The notes: generated from the sequence alone by a model not told the origin. Positions 1 to 9,512 are shown, counted from the first letter of the stretch. The stretch is DNA of 64,000 nt from CAVWCW01 sp963753615 (GCA_963753615.1 CAVWCW010000034.1:1-64000), one strand, 5' to 3'. Numbers and translations are program-made.

Positions 1-366
1 CGTGAGCTAAACAACAAAGCCGCCCGCAGCCGATGGACACTTAAGAACTATACATACTTCACAACTATACATAGGCCGCGTAAGCGGTCACTCAATTGAC
101 GGCTAGTCAACGGTTGGAATCTTGTCGAAAAATCCTGCGGTAGTAAATAACATCCGTCAATTAGGAAGATCTATATGGTGAGTCCTTGATTTCATTCAGT
201 GACCGCGGATGTAGCCACTGGCTGCTTTCCCACGCGATCTAGAATTCGGAATAGGAAGGGGGGGTAGAAGTACCAGAGCGCAGGCCCGAAAGGGTGCGAG
301 GTTCTTTATTTTGCACTCCGTGCCCACAGGCACTCGGGCCAACGTGGTCTTTTAGGAGTGTATCCG
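1..366. other. non-coding leader region before the metalloprotease gene
   Basis: No credible gene is seen. The stretch holds two copies of AACTATACAT (46-55 and 63-72). It also holds a nested inverted repeat: GCGGTCACT at 84-92 pairs with AGTGACCGC at 198-206, and AATTGACGG at 94-102 pairs with CCGTCAATT at 154-162. The 13-mer GCCGCGTAAGCGG at 75-87 recurs at 3330-3342 beyond the metalloprotease gene. An AGGAG ribosome-binding site at 354-358 serves the ATG at 367. Confidence 0.5.
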
Positions 367-3115
367 ATGCGCAGGTTTTCTGGCATTTGTCTCTCGGCGC
401 CGCTAGTTGCACTCATGCTAGTGGGCACCATTGCTTTCTTTCCACAATGGGGATTTGCTCATGACTACACCATCGTTGACGGTCCCGATGATTGTTGTGT
501 TACGCATTATTTAGATTGTGTTGGCGATGCCTGGAAGGATCACCCCGATCCGGTATGTCAGCATACGCACCAGTGCCTACTCGAAGATATTTGTATAGAT
601 AATAATAGCGACTGTGGTGGTGCAATTTGCGGCGCACCCGGATGTTGGCCCTTTGAAGAAAACTGGCCCTATGAGGAGGAGTGCGACGATTGGGATGGAG
701 ACGGCATTGTCAACCGCTACGAATACCGTTATGACCCAGATTTGGATGACGACGAGTTTGTGGGGCTTTCTCTCGGCAGCATGGGTGGCAGCATATGGGT
801 GAAGGACGTTTACGTCGAGCTGGACTACCTGGAAGCCGACGATCATTCCCATGCGCCCAAGAAGGAGGCTGTAGAGGCTGTGGTGCAAGCCTTTGCCAAT
901 GCACCTGTGGAAAACGTGGACTACTTGCACGGAACACGCGTTTGGGGCGTCCAGTTACACGTCGATACTGGGCCTTTGTATGGTGAAGGTGTAATTTATG
1001 AAGTACACCGAAACATTGATAGCCAGCCCGGCGCCATCGGCACCTACGGCGACCTCCGCCGCTTGGTCGACTATACCGTTCAGCCTTTGGTCCCCATCCC
1101 GGTTTCTGATGTGGAGAAGGGCGGGGGTGAAGCAATCGACGAGGACGGAAACGAGTATCTCCATTTTGAGCCGGAAGTAGATTCAATTGCGAACTTCTAT
1201 GATCTGAAAAGTGACTACTTTGCTTCAGACTACCGCCGTTTATTTTTCCACTATGGTATCTTCGGTCATTACAAATCTGCGGAAAAAAATAATCCAGTCG
1301 CCAATTGTTCTAGCGGGAGCGCAGAAAAAGGTGAGTGGGAGGACGGTACGCTTTACGGTGGTAATGACTTCATGGTGACCTTGGGGGGATACATCCCGCT
1401 CGGCTACGTCGGCGCCGGCGATCCCTGCCACCCTGATGAAGACGGTAATCCAGGAGGATCCACAGACAGGCATCTAGCGGCTTTCTTCCACGAACTCGGG
1501 CATAACCTTGGCTTAAAACATGGCGGCGATGACATAGTCAATTACAAGCCCAATTATTACAGCGTCATGAACTACCTGTTCCAGTTTCCTGGGATCCCAC
1601 CGGAATACGAGCCGCCGCTGGTCAGCGGGTTTGATTTTTCAAGAATCGAGTGCCCCAGGCTCGACGAGAATCTGCCTGAGTGGGGGGGCTCGACGAATGC
1701 TTTGGCATCGGCTGTCTTGATATTCAAGGTTGGGAAAATTGGAATGACAATGATATCTATGAGGGCAATACCTGTCCCGATCACCAAGAGAATGTCGAGT
1801 TCGACGTAAACGAGGACGGATTCCTCTCTGCCTTCCATGGCTTCGAAGATTGGCCTAACCTTGTCTATGATTTCAAAGGCGGTGGTGATTACGCCGATGG
1901 CAGTCCGGGGGATGTTCATGATGAGCAAAACCACGTTGAGATCGCGTATTCCCAGTACTTGCTAGGCGAACTGTTCGGCGCGAAGCTGGTGCTCGTGAAA
2001 ACCGGGCCGACGAACGCTTTACCCGGCGAAACCATCACCTATGCCCTCGAGGTTCGGAACACCGGCAGTGGTTCGGCAACAGAAACGGTTCTCACCGACA
2101 CGCTGCCCGACGGGACGACACAGACCTTCGATCTCGGCACCCTGGCGGTGGCAGCCGAAGAAACCCGGTCCGTAGAATTCACCGTGCCGTTGGTGCCCGA
2201 CGATTTGCCGCCGGGCAGATTGCTCAACCAAGCATCCGTCGCCTATAAGAATTTCCTCGGAGACGTAAAAGAAGCCAGCGATTCCTTCGAAGTCAACCGA
2301 ATCCCGCTGTGCGACGCGAACGGTCCTTACACCGCGGAATGCGGCGCCGATACCGAACTCGATGGCAGCGGCTCTGTTGATCATGACGGCGACGCGCTGA
2401 CCTTCTCCTGGTCCGGCGCATTTGAAGGCGGCACGGCAAGCGGCGAGATGCCCAGCGTTGTATTCCCGGCGCCCACCGGGAGCAAATCCGTGGAGCTTGC
2501 GGTTAGCGACGGGTTGGCCACTCAATCCGTGCCGCCGATGTCGATGTTGTCGACACCCTCGGGCCGTCCATAACGGCACCCACGGATGTTTCAGCGGAGT
2601 GTGCTTCTCCGGCAGGTACATCCGTGGTTCTGGGAACGCCGATTGTCGACGACCTCTGCGACGATGATGTCGCGGTTACCGACGACGCTCCGGCGCTGTT
2701 CCCGCTAGGGACCTCAACGGTAACCTGGACGGCGACCGATGATGCTGAAAACGCCAATCAGGACACGCAGTCCGTAATGATTGAGGATAGCCTGCTGCCG
2801 GAGATCGACTGTAACAGCCCCCCGACCATCGCACCCCCGGATGCGCCGATCTCGTTTACCGCGAGTGCGGAAGATCAGTGTGCGGGAACGATCGTGCCTC
2901 GCATTGCTGACTTCGACTGCTTTGTCTTCACGAAGAAAGGCAAGCGGGTCGACAAAACGGAGTCCTGTGTGGTCGCCTTCACCGGAGATACCGTTACCAT
3001 TCTTGACTCGGGTGGAGTCGACGACAATATCGAATGGGTGGTACTCGCCGACGACGGAAACGGCAATACCACCACGCAAGTATGTTCGCTTGTCGTCGCT
3101 AATCCTACAGAGTGA
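367..3115 (+). pseudogene. secreted zinc metalloprotease with DUF11, PKD and HYR-like modules, two frameshifts
   Basis: The reading frame starts at ATG 367, preceded by AGGAG with 8 nt spacing; the in-frame GTG at 358 has no such site. The N-terminus is a hydrophobic signal peptide ending near GFAHDY. A Ca-binding-like DWDGDG stretch follows, then the metzincin zinc site HELGHNLGLKH (about residues 375-385) and a Met-turn-like SVMNY. After this the coding continues in frame 3 (from about 1689) with a DUF11-like adhesive repeat and a PKD domain (NGPYTAEC). From about 2522 it continues in frame 2 with HYR-like repeats to the stop at 3115. Both shifts need one extra base to restore the frame; the first lies in a G7 run (1682-1688). 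The protein would be a roughly 915-residue secreted protease. The breaks could be assembly errors, real decay or, less likely, programmed -1 shifts. Confidence 0.75.
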
Positions 3116-3153
3116 TTCTCGAATCAGGCGACCGAGCGGAATCACATTACCTG

Positions 3154-3176
3154 AGCCCCGCTTCGGCGGGGCTTTT
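3154..3176 (+). terminator. rho-independent terminator after the metalloprotease gene
   Basis: A GC-rich hairpin (AGCCCCGC, loop TTCG, GCGGGGCT) is followed by a T run and lies 38 bases past the stop at 3115. It supports the view that the three frames upstream form one transcription unit. Confidence 0.8.
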
Positions 3177-3796
3177 CAGTTTTCTGAGAGACCCGCCTCC
3201 GATCGAATCGATGTCGGGCTACCATCCGCCCACAATGTCCGCAATCAGCATGGTGCGGGCGCTGGCGGCCCGTCGGCGAGAAGCTCGGGATGGGCTGAAC
3301 GGGCCTGAGTGCCCCTGAGAGTCCCTTGTGCCGCGTAAGCGGACGATCCCCTCGCCGCTGGGCAGGGCAGGACCCGGCCATCAAGCGGTCGTTCGGGTAG
3401 TCCTCTGCAACTAGCGACTACAAATATTTCATACCCCGATGAATTGGATATCCTAGTCAGTTACCTTCCGCAAAAACTTGTCATTTAGGACTTATTCCTT
3501 ACTTTCGTTGTTTAGTGAACACCAGCCTACAAGTCGGTATAAAACCACCTATACTTTTTACTATGTCGTAAACAGCGTGACCGCAAAAAGACAAGTCCTG
3601 GTAAAGACGTTGCTTGATTAAAACGATTTTTCAGCCAATCCAGCGTTCCTGCCCGGGAAACCGGTGCTCAGCCCGCGAAAGCGCTAAACTCGCCGTTCAT
3701 GGACGCCCAATACTGACATCCACACTGGGATTTCCGAGATCTCTGACGCTAGCTGAAGTTCCTTGCTAATCAGGAGACGTTAAGGAGTAAGCCAAT
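3177..3796. other. intergenic region, becoming AT-rich
   Basis: I see no gene. Composition shifts from GC-rich to AT-rich near 3410, which probably marks the left side of the transposase-bearing insert. The second copy of GCCGCGTAAGCGG lies at 3330-3342. I could not identify convincing terminal inverted repeats for the insertion sequence. AAGGAG at 3782-3787 is the ribosome-binding site for the transposase. Confidence 0.4.
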
Positions 3797-5317
3797 ATGC
3801 CAGGTAAAAGAATTCCATATTCTAAGGCCTCTAGGCTAATACAACTTTATGCGCTGAGTAATCTCAATAAAACTGAGATATCTAAATCGCTTAATATCTC
3901 TCGAGGCACAGTGCGAAAGTATATAAATTACTATGAGCAGTCCGACTTGACCTACCAACAAATCCTGCTGCTTACAAACAAAAAGTTAATTGATTTAGCG
4001 TATCCAGCTCTTGTGAATTCAGATGCAACAAACAGATGTCAACGTCTTTTAGAGTATTTTCCGGATTGCTACAAAAGGCTACGGATTCAAGAATGCAATC
4101 TAAAGCAGCTGTGGCAGGAATACTGTGATAAAGAATCACAAGGATATAACTATTCCCATTTTGTTGCGAAATATCATGAATGGTGTAGCAATAATAATCT
4201 ACCTTTGATCAAGCTTAATAAGTGGCAAATTGAGCATATCAAATCGAATGACCTAACGTTATTGAAAAAATGGCGATCATCGACTAATCGCGAAAAATGG
4301 GAAAAGGCAGTTGCAATATTAGGGCTTCATGAAGGGCAACCTATAACCAAGATCGCCATTAAAGTAGAAAGATCGATCAAAACCATAAAGAAATGGCGGG
4401 AAGCCTTCTTGGCTAAGGGCATTGAGAATATTGACCTAAGAAAGACGAGAAAAGTATCTGATGATGTTAAATCAAGGATAAAGACAAAGTCAGATCAATT
4501 AATCAGACTCTTACACGAACCCCCTTCAATTCATAATGTTAATAGAGCGTCTTGGAATCTTCATACGCTTTGTGAAGCATACGAAAGACAATACGGTGAA
4601 CATCTTTCTACAAGCACAGCATCGGAATACATACGTGCGAAAGGTTATTCAGTAAAGAAAGCAAAAGTAGTGTTGACAAGTCCCGACCCCAATTATCGTG
4701 AGAAGCTAAACAATATAAAGTGTATCCTTCGCAATCTTTCTGAAAAGGAGAAGTTTTTCTCAATAGACGAGTTTGGTCCATTGGCAATAAAAGTTAAAGG
4801 TGGTCGCTCTTATGTGAAGAAAGGTCACTAAACATTGTACCTCAGTATCAAAAAAGCAAAGGTAGCCTTATTTGCACGGCAGCTTTGGAGTTATCAACAA
4901 ATCAAATCACACATTTCTACTCGAAGAAGAAAAATACTGGAGAAATGATCAAGTTACTCGAGATTTTACTCGAAGAATACAAGTCACAAGAACGTATATA
5001 TCTTTTCGTGGGATATGGCATCTTGGCATGCGTCAAAATTGCTTAAAAAGAAGGTTGATGAAGTAAACTCCCCCGATTACCGCAATATTCACAATACTCC
5101 CTTAGTGGAGTTAGCACCACTCCCGGTTAGTGCGCAGTTTTTGAATATTATAGAGTCGGTTTTCAGCGGAATGGCAAGAGCAGTTATTCATAATAGCGAC
5201 TATCAGTCTGTGGATGAATGCAAAGAGGCTATTGATCTATATTTCGAGGAAAGAAATATGGCATTCATTGAAAACCCAAGCGCGCAGGAAAAAAGATTTG
5301 GGGAGAAGAGATGGTAA
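3797..5317 (+). pseudogene. decayed IS630-type DDE transposase with an IS21 (IstA)-like N-terminus
   Basis: Three frames make one protein of about 505 residues. Residues 1-130 resemble the IstA N-terminus: an HTH (NKTEISKSLNISRGTVRKYI) and a motif like YSHFVAKYHEWC. Residues about 150-240 form a second HTH of IS630 type. The DDE domain follows: first Asp in FSIDEFGP (about 324), second Asp in SWDMASWHASK (about 5003-5035), and Glu in LNIIESVFSGMAR (about 5140-5180). The frame breaks at a stop (4829-4831; the coding continues -1 from 4831) and again near 5003 (+1), so the two shifts compensate. The gene is strongly AT-rich against its GC-rich surroundings, which points to transfer. It is almost certainly inactive unless the shifts are sequencing errors. 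The IS21/IS630 chimera reading rests on motif resemblance only. Confidence 0.7.
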
Positions 5318-5986
5318 ACCTATATTTAACGATAGTAATACATGTAAGGACCCTAGATATCGATAGATTCGGCAATAATCAAACCATCTCCAATTAAGAA
5401 GCTAGGCACTGCTTAGGCCAGTTTGGGCAGCGCCGTGTTGGGGCGTGTTTATCGGGTCTACCATAATCCTTGGTTGGATTTTTTATAGCCGGATTTGGGT
5501 CGAATCCGGCCGGTCGTCGACCTGGCTCTCAGTGACCGCAAGCATTGAGGGTTATCAGCCGCCTACCGCCGAGTGACGGCGATGGAAGAGGGCGCCGGCG
5601 CCGATGGCTGGTCGGAGCCGGTCAAGTCATCAGGATCGGCGGTAGGCGGCTGATAACCCTCAATGTAAGCCGACCTTTCAAGGCTCCAACTTCAGCGGCT
5701 GTACCAGCATACTGCAGCCGCTCATCCAGCAAGATCGGAACAACATTCCGCCCCTTTCACCCAGATTCTCGTCTCTCCTTGGTTATGGTAGGTGGCTGCG
5801 CTGGTCACTGGCACTGCCGGTGTGCACCTGTTCTCCTGATTACATGTGCTGCTCCAAGTCGGCGATAGCTAGCCGGTTTCGGGTTGAACGACTAAGAGGA
5901 ACCCATTTTGGCCAACGCGGGGGGGGGTGGGCTGAAACCCATCATTTGGGGGCTGGATGCGCCTAGAGTACGCCATTTTCTCGAAG
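5318..5986. other. intergenic region with palindromes
   Basis: No credible gene is seen; the 107-codon open frame at 5545-5868 overlaps a palindrome and has no recognisable protein features. The stretch contains a 7-bp hairpin (CCGGATT at 5489-5495 with AATCCGG at 5503-5509) and the 30-bp inverted repeat listed separately. Composition returns to GC-rich after about 5430. Confidence 0.4.
5543..5665. repeat. 30-bp perfect inverted repeat, MITE-like
   Basis: Bases 5543-5572 are the exact reverse complement of 5636-5665, with a 63-base GC-rich centre. Each arm contains GGGTTATCAGCCGCCTACC or its complement. The whole 123-bp unit has no coding capacity. Its length, perfect arms and place beside a dead transposase suggest a miniature inverted-repeat element, but no target-site duplication is evident and no second copy was noticed in this window. 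Confidence 0.65.
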
Positions 5987-6084
5987 GGGCCGTAAAAAAT
6001 ATATTGTAAACAGATTGATGTCGGGGAAACGGCATCGGATTACATATCCATAGGTCGAAGGTTCGAATCCTTCACGGCCCACCA
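5987..6084 (+). pseudogene. tRNA-like remnant with intact 3' half (tRNA-Arg-like)
   Basis: The 3' half has a perfect T arm (GAAGG, loop TTCGAAT, CCTTC), the acceptor strand ACGGCCC and an encoded CCA end (6082-6084). A matching 5' acceptor strand GGGCCGT lies at 5987-5993, but the sequence between has no D arm and the total is 98 bases. The stretch GCATCGGA...TAGGTCGAAGG looks like a mutated tRNA-Arg(UCU) anticodon and T-arm region; this family assignment is from memory. It could be the 3' tRNA segment left at an integration (att) site, with the first acceptor strand arising by chance or by rearrangement. It is unlikely to be a working tRNA. Confidence 0.55.
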
Positions 6085-6095
6085 AATTCAAGCAA

Positions 6096-6124
6096 AGGGT
6101 TAGGCGAGAGCCTAGCCCTTTTTT
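6096..6124 (+). terminator. rho-independent terminator after the tRNA-like remnant
   Basis: GGGTTAGGC, loop GAGA, and GCCTAGCCC form a 9-bp stem with one G-U pair, followed by six Ts. It lies just after the CCA end, as expected for the original terminator of a tRNA gene. Confidence 0.8.
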
Positions 6125-6318
6125 GTTGGCGAGTCGGGGTGGTGTAAAGGAATGTGATGAAGCGTTTCGGTTTGGTCCCGCAGGTTTTTGATTTGGTACT
6201 ATAGCTTTCAACCGTTTGACCCTCCGGTGGCCAAAGCATGGAACGAGCTGCGGTAGGATACCGAGCCCCTTCGGGGATGGCCGGGCTCATGAGGTGGCTG
6301 TAACAGGAGACCCTGCAG

Positions 6319-6696
6319 ATGATCCTATTTGTGCGTGATGTTCCAAAGAATCTGTCCCGCAAGGAACTGAAGATGGGTGTTCAGGAGGCCCTGAAACCCC
6401 GCATACGGCTGCCGTTCCAAGACGTGCCCGCAGTCACCAAGGCGCAATTTCTGGTAATTCATGACAAGGATACCGGCGGCACCGAACGTCATGGGTTGGT
6501 ACTGGTGCAGAGTGGGCGGAAAGGCGATTCCGTGTTTGGGAAGTTGCGCCGGGTGCGCCTTAAAGATCGGATCTGTACGATACGGCCCTACATCAAGCGC
6601 GATGCTCCGCATGTGGGCCTGGACCAGCAAACCGGCGATCGTCGGCGTCCGAATATAGACGCTGCAATCGAGCGCAAGCCCTATATCCAAGGCTAG
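6319..6696 (+). CDS. small conserved-looking protein, possible RRM-like fold
   Basis: A protein of 125 residues with a good ribosome-binding site (AGGAGA at 6305-6310) before the ATG. It is basic and has no signal peptide or membrane segment. The first 30 residues (MILFVRDVPKNLSRKELK) resemble the beta1-alpha1 start of an RNA-recognition motif. The middle (RHGLVLVQSGRKGDSVFGKLRR) could be the RNP1-like strand, followed by KDRICTIRPYIKRD. The C-terminal 30 residues are polar and charged. It stands alone, with no obvious partner. The RRM reading is my inference; the safe call is a hypothetical cytoplasmic, possibly nucleic-acid-binding protein. Confidence 0.6.
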   Translation: MILFVRDVPKNLSRKELKMGVQEALKPRIRLPFQDVPAVTKAQFLVIHDKDTGGTERHGLVLVQSGRKGDSVFGKLRRVRLKDRICTIRPYIKRDAPHVGLDQQTGDRRRPNIDAAIERKPYIQG

Positions 6697-6860
6697 GGGC
6701 GGGGCGCTACCCGCCCAGGGTCGTCCCGTTTCCCGCCCGGTTTTTCGTCCCCCTGCGGCCGATCGAGCCGCTGGCAATCCCAGGAAATCAGCGTAAAACG
6801 GCCGACTGGGCCGAGGGCAAACCGTATCTCCCCGTCCTGGTTCGTGTCACCACTGGAGAA

Positions 6861-7232
6861 TCATTCACGTTGGTTCGCGGGGTGGCGGTCGCAGGTCGGG
6901 GCCGAGCCCGCCTCGTCCGCCTCGGGTGGCGGGGCCAGGCTGCGGCAGCCCCGGTGCAGGGCGGCGCGCGACAGCATATAAGCGCTGACCGGTGCGGTCA
7001 GGAACAGGAACAGGCTGACCAGAAGTTCCTTCAGGCTCAATTCCTGCTGGGTGCCGAAGTAGAGCATCGAGCCAAGCAGAATGGCCCCCACCCCTAGGGT
7101 GGTGGCCTTGGTCGGGCCGTGCAGGCGGGTGAAAAAGTCCGGCAGCCGGGCCAGACCGATGGAGCCGACCAGGGCGAATCCGGCGCCCAGAAGCACCAGA
7201 GCAGCGGCGAAAAGTTCAAGTAGGAAGCTCAT
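6861..7232 (-). CDS. mrpG: Mrp-type Na+/H+ antiporter subunit G
   Basis: A protein of 123 residues with three predicted membrane segments, belonging to the MrpG/MnhG/PhaG family. The motif LPDFFTRLHGPTKATTLG (about residues 30-47) is diagnostic of the family. The start codon overlaps the stop of mrpF in an ATGA junction, so translation is probably coupled. Subunit G is a small membrane subunit of the Mrp complex, which exchanges cytoplasmic Na+ for external protons and supports pH and sodium tolerance. The C-terminal 25 residues are an acidic, non-membrane tail. It is the last gene of the operon. Confidence 0.92.
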   Translation of the reverse strand: MSFLLELFAAALVLLGAGFALVGSIGLARLPDFFTRLHGPTKATTLGVGAILLGSMLYFGTQQELSLKELLVSLFLFLTAPVSAYMLSRAALHRGCRSLAPPPEADEAGSAPTCDRHPANQRE

Positions 7233-7498
7233 TCGATAATGTCTCCACGCAGCAGGAACTTGGCCAACGCCATGGTGCTGACGAAGCCGAGCAGAGCGAT
7301 CAGCAGCGCAGCTTGAAAGAAATCCGACCGCCCCAGGTGGATGCCGTAGAGCAGGATGGCGGCGGCGGCATTGATATATAGGGTGTCCAGGGCGAGGATG
7401 CGGTCGCTGGCGTCGGGGCCGCGGAACAGGCGCCAGGTGTTGAGCAGCACGGCGATACCAATCATCCAAAAGGCGGCCGGCAGGACCAGATTCATCAT
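7229..7498 (-). CDS. mrpF: Mrp-type Na+/H+ antiporter subunit F
   Basis: A protein of 89 residues with three hydrophobic segments, typical in size for MrpF. RLFRGPDASDRILALDTL (about 23-40) is the family signature. It overlaps mrpE at the 5' end and mrpG at the 3' end by four bases each. A second in-frame ATG follows directly, so the start could be three bases further in. MrpF is a small integral subunit needed for assembly of the complex in the inner membrane. Confidence 0.92.
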   Translation of the reverse strand: MMNLVLPAAFWMIGIAVLLNTWRLFRGPDASDRILALDTLYINAAAAILLYGIHLGRSDFFQAALLIALLGFVSTMALAKFLLRGDIIE

Positions 7499-7977
7499 AA
7501 GAAGATCTCGCGGATCGGGGTCTCGTAACGGCGCTTGATGGCTTGCACCAGCGCCTCCGGTTCGGCTTCGCTCAGGGCATGCACCAGCAGCTGGCGGCGT
7601 TCTTCGTCGATCTCAGCCGATACCGTGCCCGGGGTCAGGGACACCACGCCGGCAAGCAGGGTCAGGGGGAAATCGCCATCCAGTTCCAGCGGTACTTCCA
7701 CGAAGCGCGGACGAATGCGCTCGGTGGGCCCCAGTACCAGCAGGGCGACCCGGAAATTGGCCACCAGGATGTCCCAGAGCACGAGTCCGACGAACCCCGG
7801 TAGCAGTTCCGGTCGGGCCAGGCGCAGCCGCACCGGCCAAAAGCGCTGGCTGAACCAGGGAATCAGCAGCGCCAGCAGCGACCCCAGCAGGATATGCCCG
7901 GGGCCCGCGCTGTTATTGAGCAGTAGCCAGAGCACCAGCAGCAACAGGCTGAGGATGGGGTGCGGAAGCCAGCTCAT
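7495..7977 (-). CDS. mrpE: Mrp-type Na+/H+ antiporter subunit E
   Basis: A protein of 160 residues, normal for MrpE. There are two N-terminal membrane helices (about 8-45), then a cytoplasmic part with the family-typical VSLTPGTVSAEI segment (about 112-123). It overlaps mrpD and mrpF in ATGA junctions. MrpE is a membrane subunit of the Mrp complex; in studied systems it is less critical for transport than A and D but is needed for full activity. Confidence 0.92.
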   Translation of the reverse strand: MSWLPHPILSLLLLVLWLLLNNSAGPGHILLGSLLALLIPWFSQRFWPVRLRLARPELLPGFVGLVLWDILVANFRVALLVLGPTERIRPRFVEVPLELDGDFPLTLLAGVVSLTPGTVSAEIDEERRQLLVHALSEAEPEALVQAIKRRYETPIREIFL

Positions 7978-9512
7978 GGGACGCCTCCAGGACGATAGTC
8001 GGAGGGGGTGAGGCCACGGTTACCGAGCACAGCTTCGACATAGCCGGTGCGGTTGTCGAGCTGTGCCGCGGCCGCCCGAGTGAACGCCGTCACCGGGCCG
8101 GCAGCGGCCATCAACAGGGCGCTGCCGGCGAGCAACAGCGCAGCCGCCAGGGCTGGCAGCGGCGAGCTGCGGCTGGCCAAGGGGGCAGCCTCTCCGACGC
8201 GCCAGAACAAAGCGCTGCCGGCCCGGCTCAGGGCCGCGATCACCAGCAGACCGCTGCCCAGCAGCAGGGAGAACACCCAGGCCGCGGCCGGGTGCGTCAG
8301 GGCGCTTTGCAGCAGGTATACCTTGGCGGCAAAGCCGGCCAGGGGCGGCAGTCCAGCCACTCCGATGGCGCCGGCAAAGAACAGCCCCCCCAGCAATAGC
8401 GGCCGGGTTACCGGCTGGGCCTGGTCTAGACGGGCCCGGGCTGGGCCCCGTTCATTGCCGATCAGGTCCGCCAGCAGGAACAGGCCGCCGGCCACCAAGG
8501 TACTGTTGACTGCGTAGAACAGGGCGGCCGAGATTGCCGCCGGCGAGCCCAGCCCCAGGCCCAGCACCAGGGTGCCCGCCGACACCACCACCAGGTAGGC
8601 TAACAGCCGCCGAAGCTCGTAGCTCGCCAGCACACCGAGGGTCGCGACGGCAATGGTCGCAAGCCCCAGGGGCACCAGCCAAGGTGCCAACAAGGAGGCC
8701 GCCGGTCCCGCTTCGGGACCGAACACCAGGCCGTGTACCCTCAGGATGGCATAGACCCCGACCTTGGTCATGATCGCGAATAGGGCCGCCACCGGCGCGC
8801 TGGCCGAACCGTAGGCCGGCGGCAGCCAGAAGCCCACTGGCACCAAAGCCGCCTTGAGTCCGAACACCAGCAGCAGGAGCAGGCCGCCGGCGCGCAGCAG
8901 GCCGGCCTGCTCAGGGCCGGCGGCGGCCACCCGGGCGCTGAGATCGGCCAGGTTGAGGCTGCCGGCCGCGGCATAGATGGCGCCGATGCCGACCAAAAAC
9001 ACCGCCGAGCCAATCAGGTTGAGCACCACCAGATGCAAGGCGGCGCGTACCCGCAGGGCGCCGCCGCCGTGCACTTGCAGGGCGTAGGAAGCGATCAGCA
9101 GGATTTCGAAGAACACGAACAGGTTGAACAGGTCGCCGGTGAGGAAGGCGCCGTTGATGCCCAATAGCTGCATCTGGAACAGTAGGTGGAAACGCCGGCC
9201 CAGGCCGTCGTCGCCGCCCAGGGCGTAAACCAGGCTGCCGAGGGCCAGGATGGCGGTGAGCGCCAGCATCAGGGCGCTCAGGCGGTCGGCCACCAGCACG
9301 ATGCCGTAGGGGGCCGGCCAGTTGCCGATGTAGTAGACTAGGAGTTCTCCGCCGGCCGTGCGCTCCAGAAGCAGCAGGCTCACTGCCAGCAGGGCGGCGG
9401 TCGCGGCTAGGCTGATGGCCCGTTCCAGGCTGCGCCTGGCGCTGCCGACGGTGAACAGCAGGGCCCCGGCGGCCAGCGGTATCAGCAGCGGCAGGATCGC
9501 CAGCCCGCTCAT
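7974..9512 (-). CDS. mrpD: Mrp-type Na+/H+ antiporter subunit D
   Basis: A protein of 512 residues with about 14 membrane helices, homologous to the NuoN/NuoM proton-channel subunits of complex I. The key membrane glutamate is in the VFFEILLI motif (E136). Lysines in the central helices (FGLKAALVP and IMTKVGVY) match the proton-path residues of the family. It is coupled by ATGA overlap to mrpC upstream and mrpE downstream. MrpD and MrpA form the ion-translocating modules of the antiporter. Confidence 0.95.
   Translation of the reverse strand: MSGLAILPLLIPLAAGALLFTVGSARRSLERAISLAATAALLAVSLLLLERTAGGELLVYYIGNWPAPYGIVLVADRLSALMLALTAILALGSLVYALGGDDGLGRRFHLLFQMQLLGINGAFLTGDLFNLFVFFEILLIASYALQVHGGGALRVRAALHLVVLNLIGSAVFLVGIGAIYAAAGSLNLADLSARVAAAGPEQAGLLRAGGLLLLLVFGLKAALVPVGFWLPPAYGSASAPVAALFAIMTKVGVYAILRVHGLVFGPEAGPAASLLAPWLVPLGLATIAVATLGVLASYELRRLLAYLVVVSAGTLVLGLGLGSPAAISAALFYAVNSTLVAGGLFLLADLIGNERGPARARLDQAQPVTRPLLLGGLFFAGAIGVAGLPPLAGFAAKVYLLQSALTHPAAAWVFSLLLGSGLLVIAALSRAGSALFWRVGEAAPLASRSSPLPALAAALLLAGSALLMAAAGPVTAFTRAAAAQLDNRTGYVEAVLGNRGLTPSDYRPGGVP

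Noticed and set aside
5963..6211. Minus-strand frame containing VGREGFEPSTYGYV
   Set aside because: This peptide is the well-known antisense translation of a tRNA T arm and acceptor end; it is a shadow of the tRNA-like remnant.
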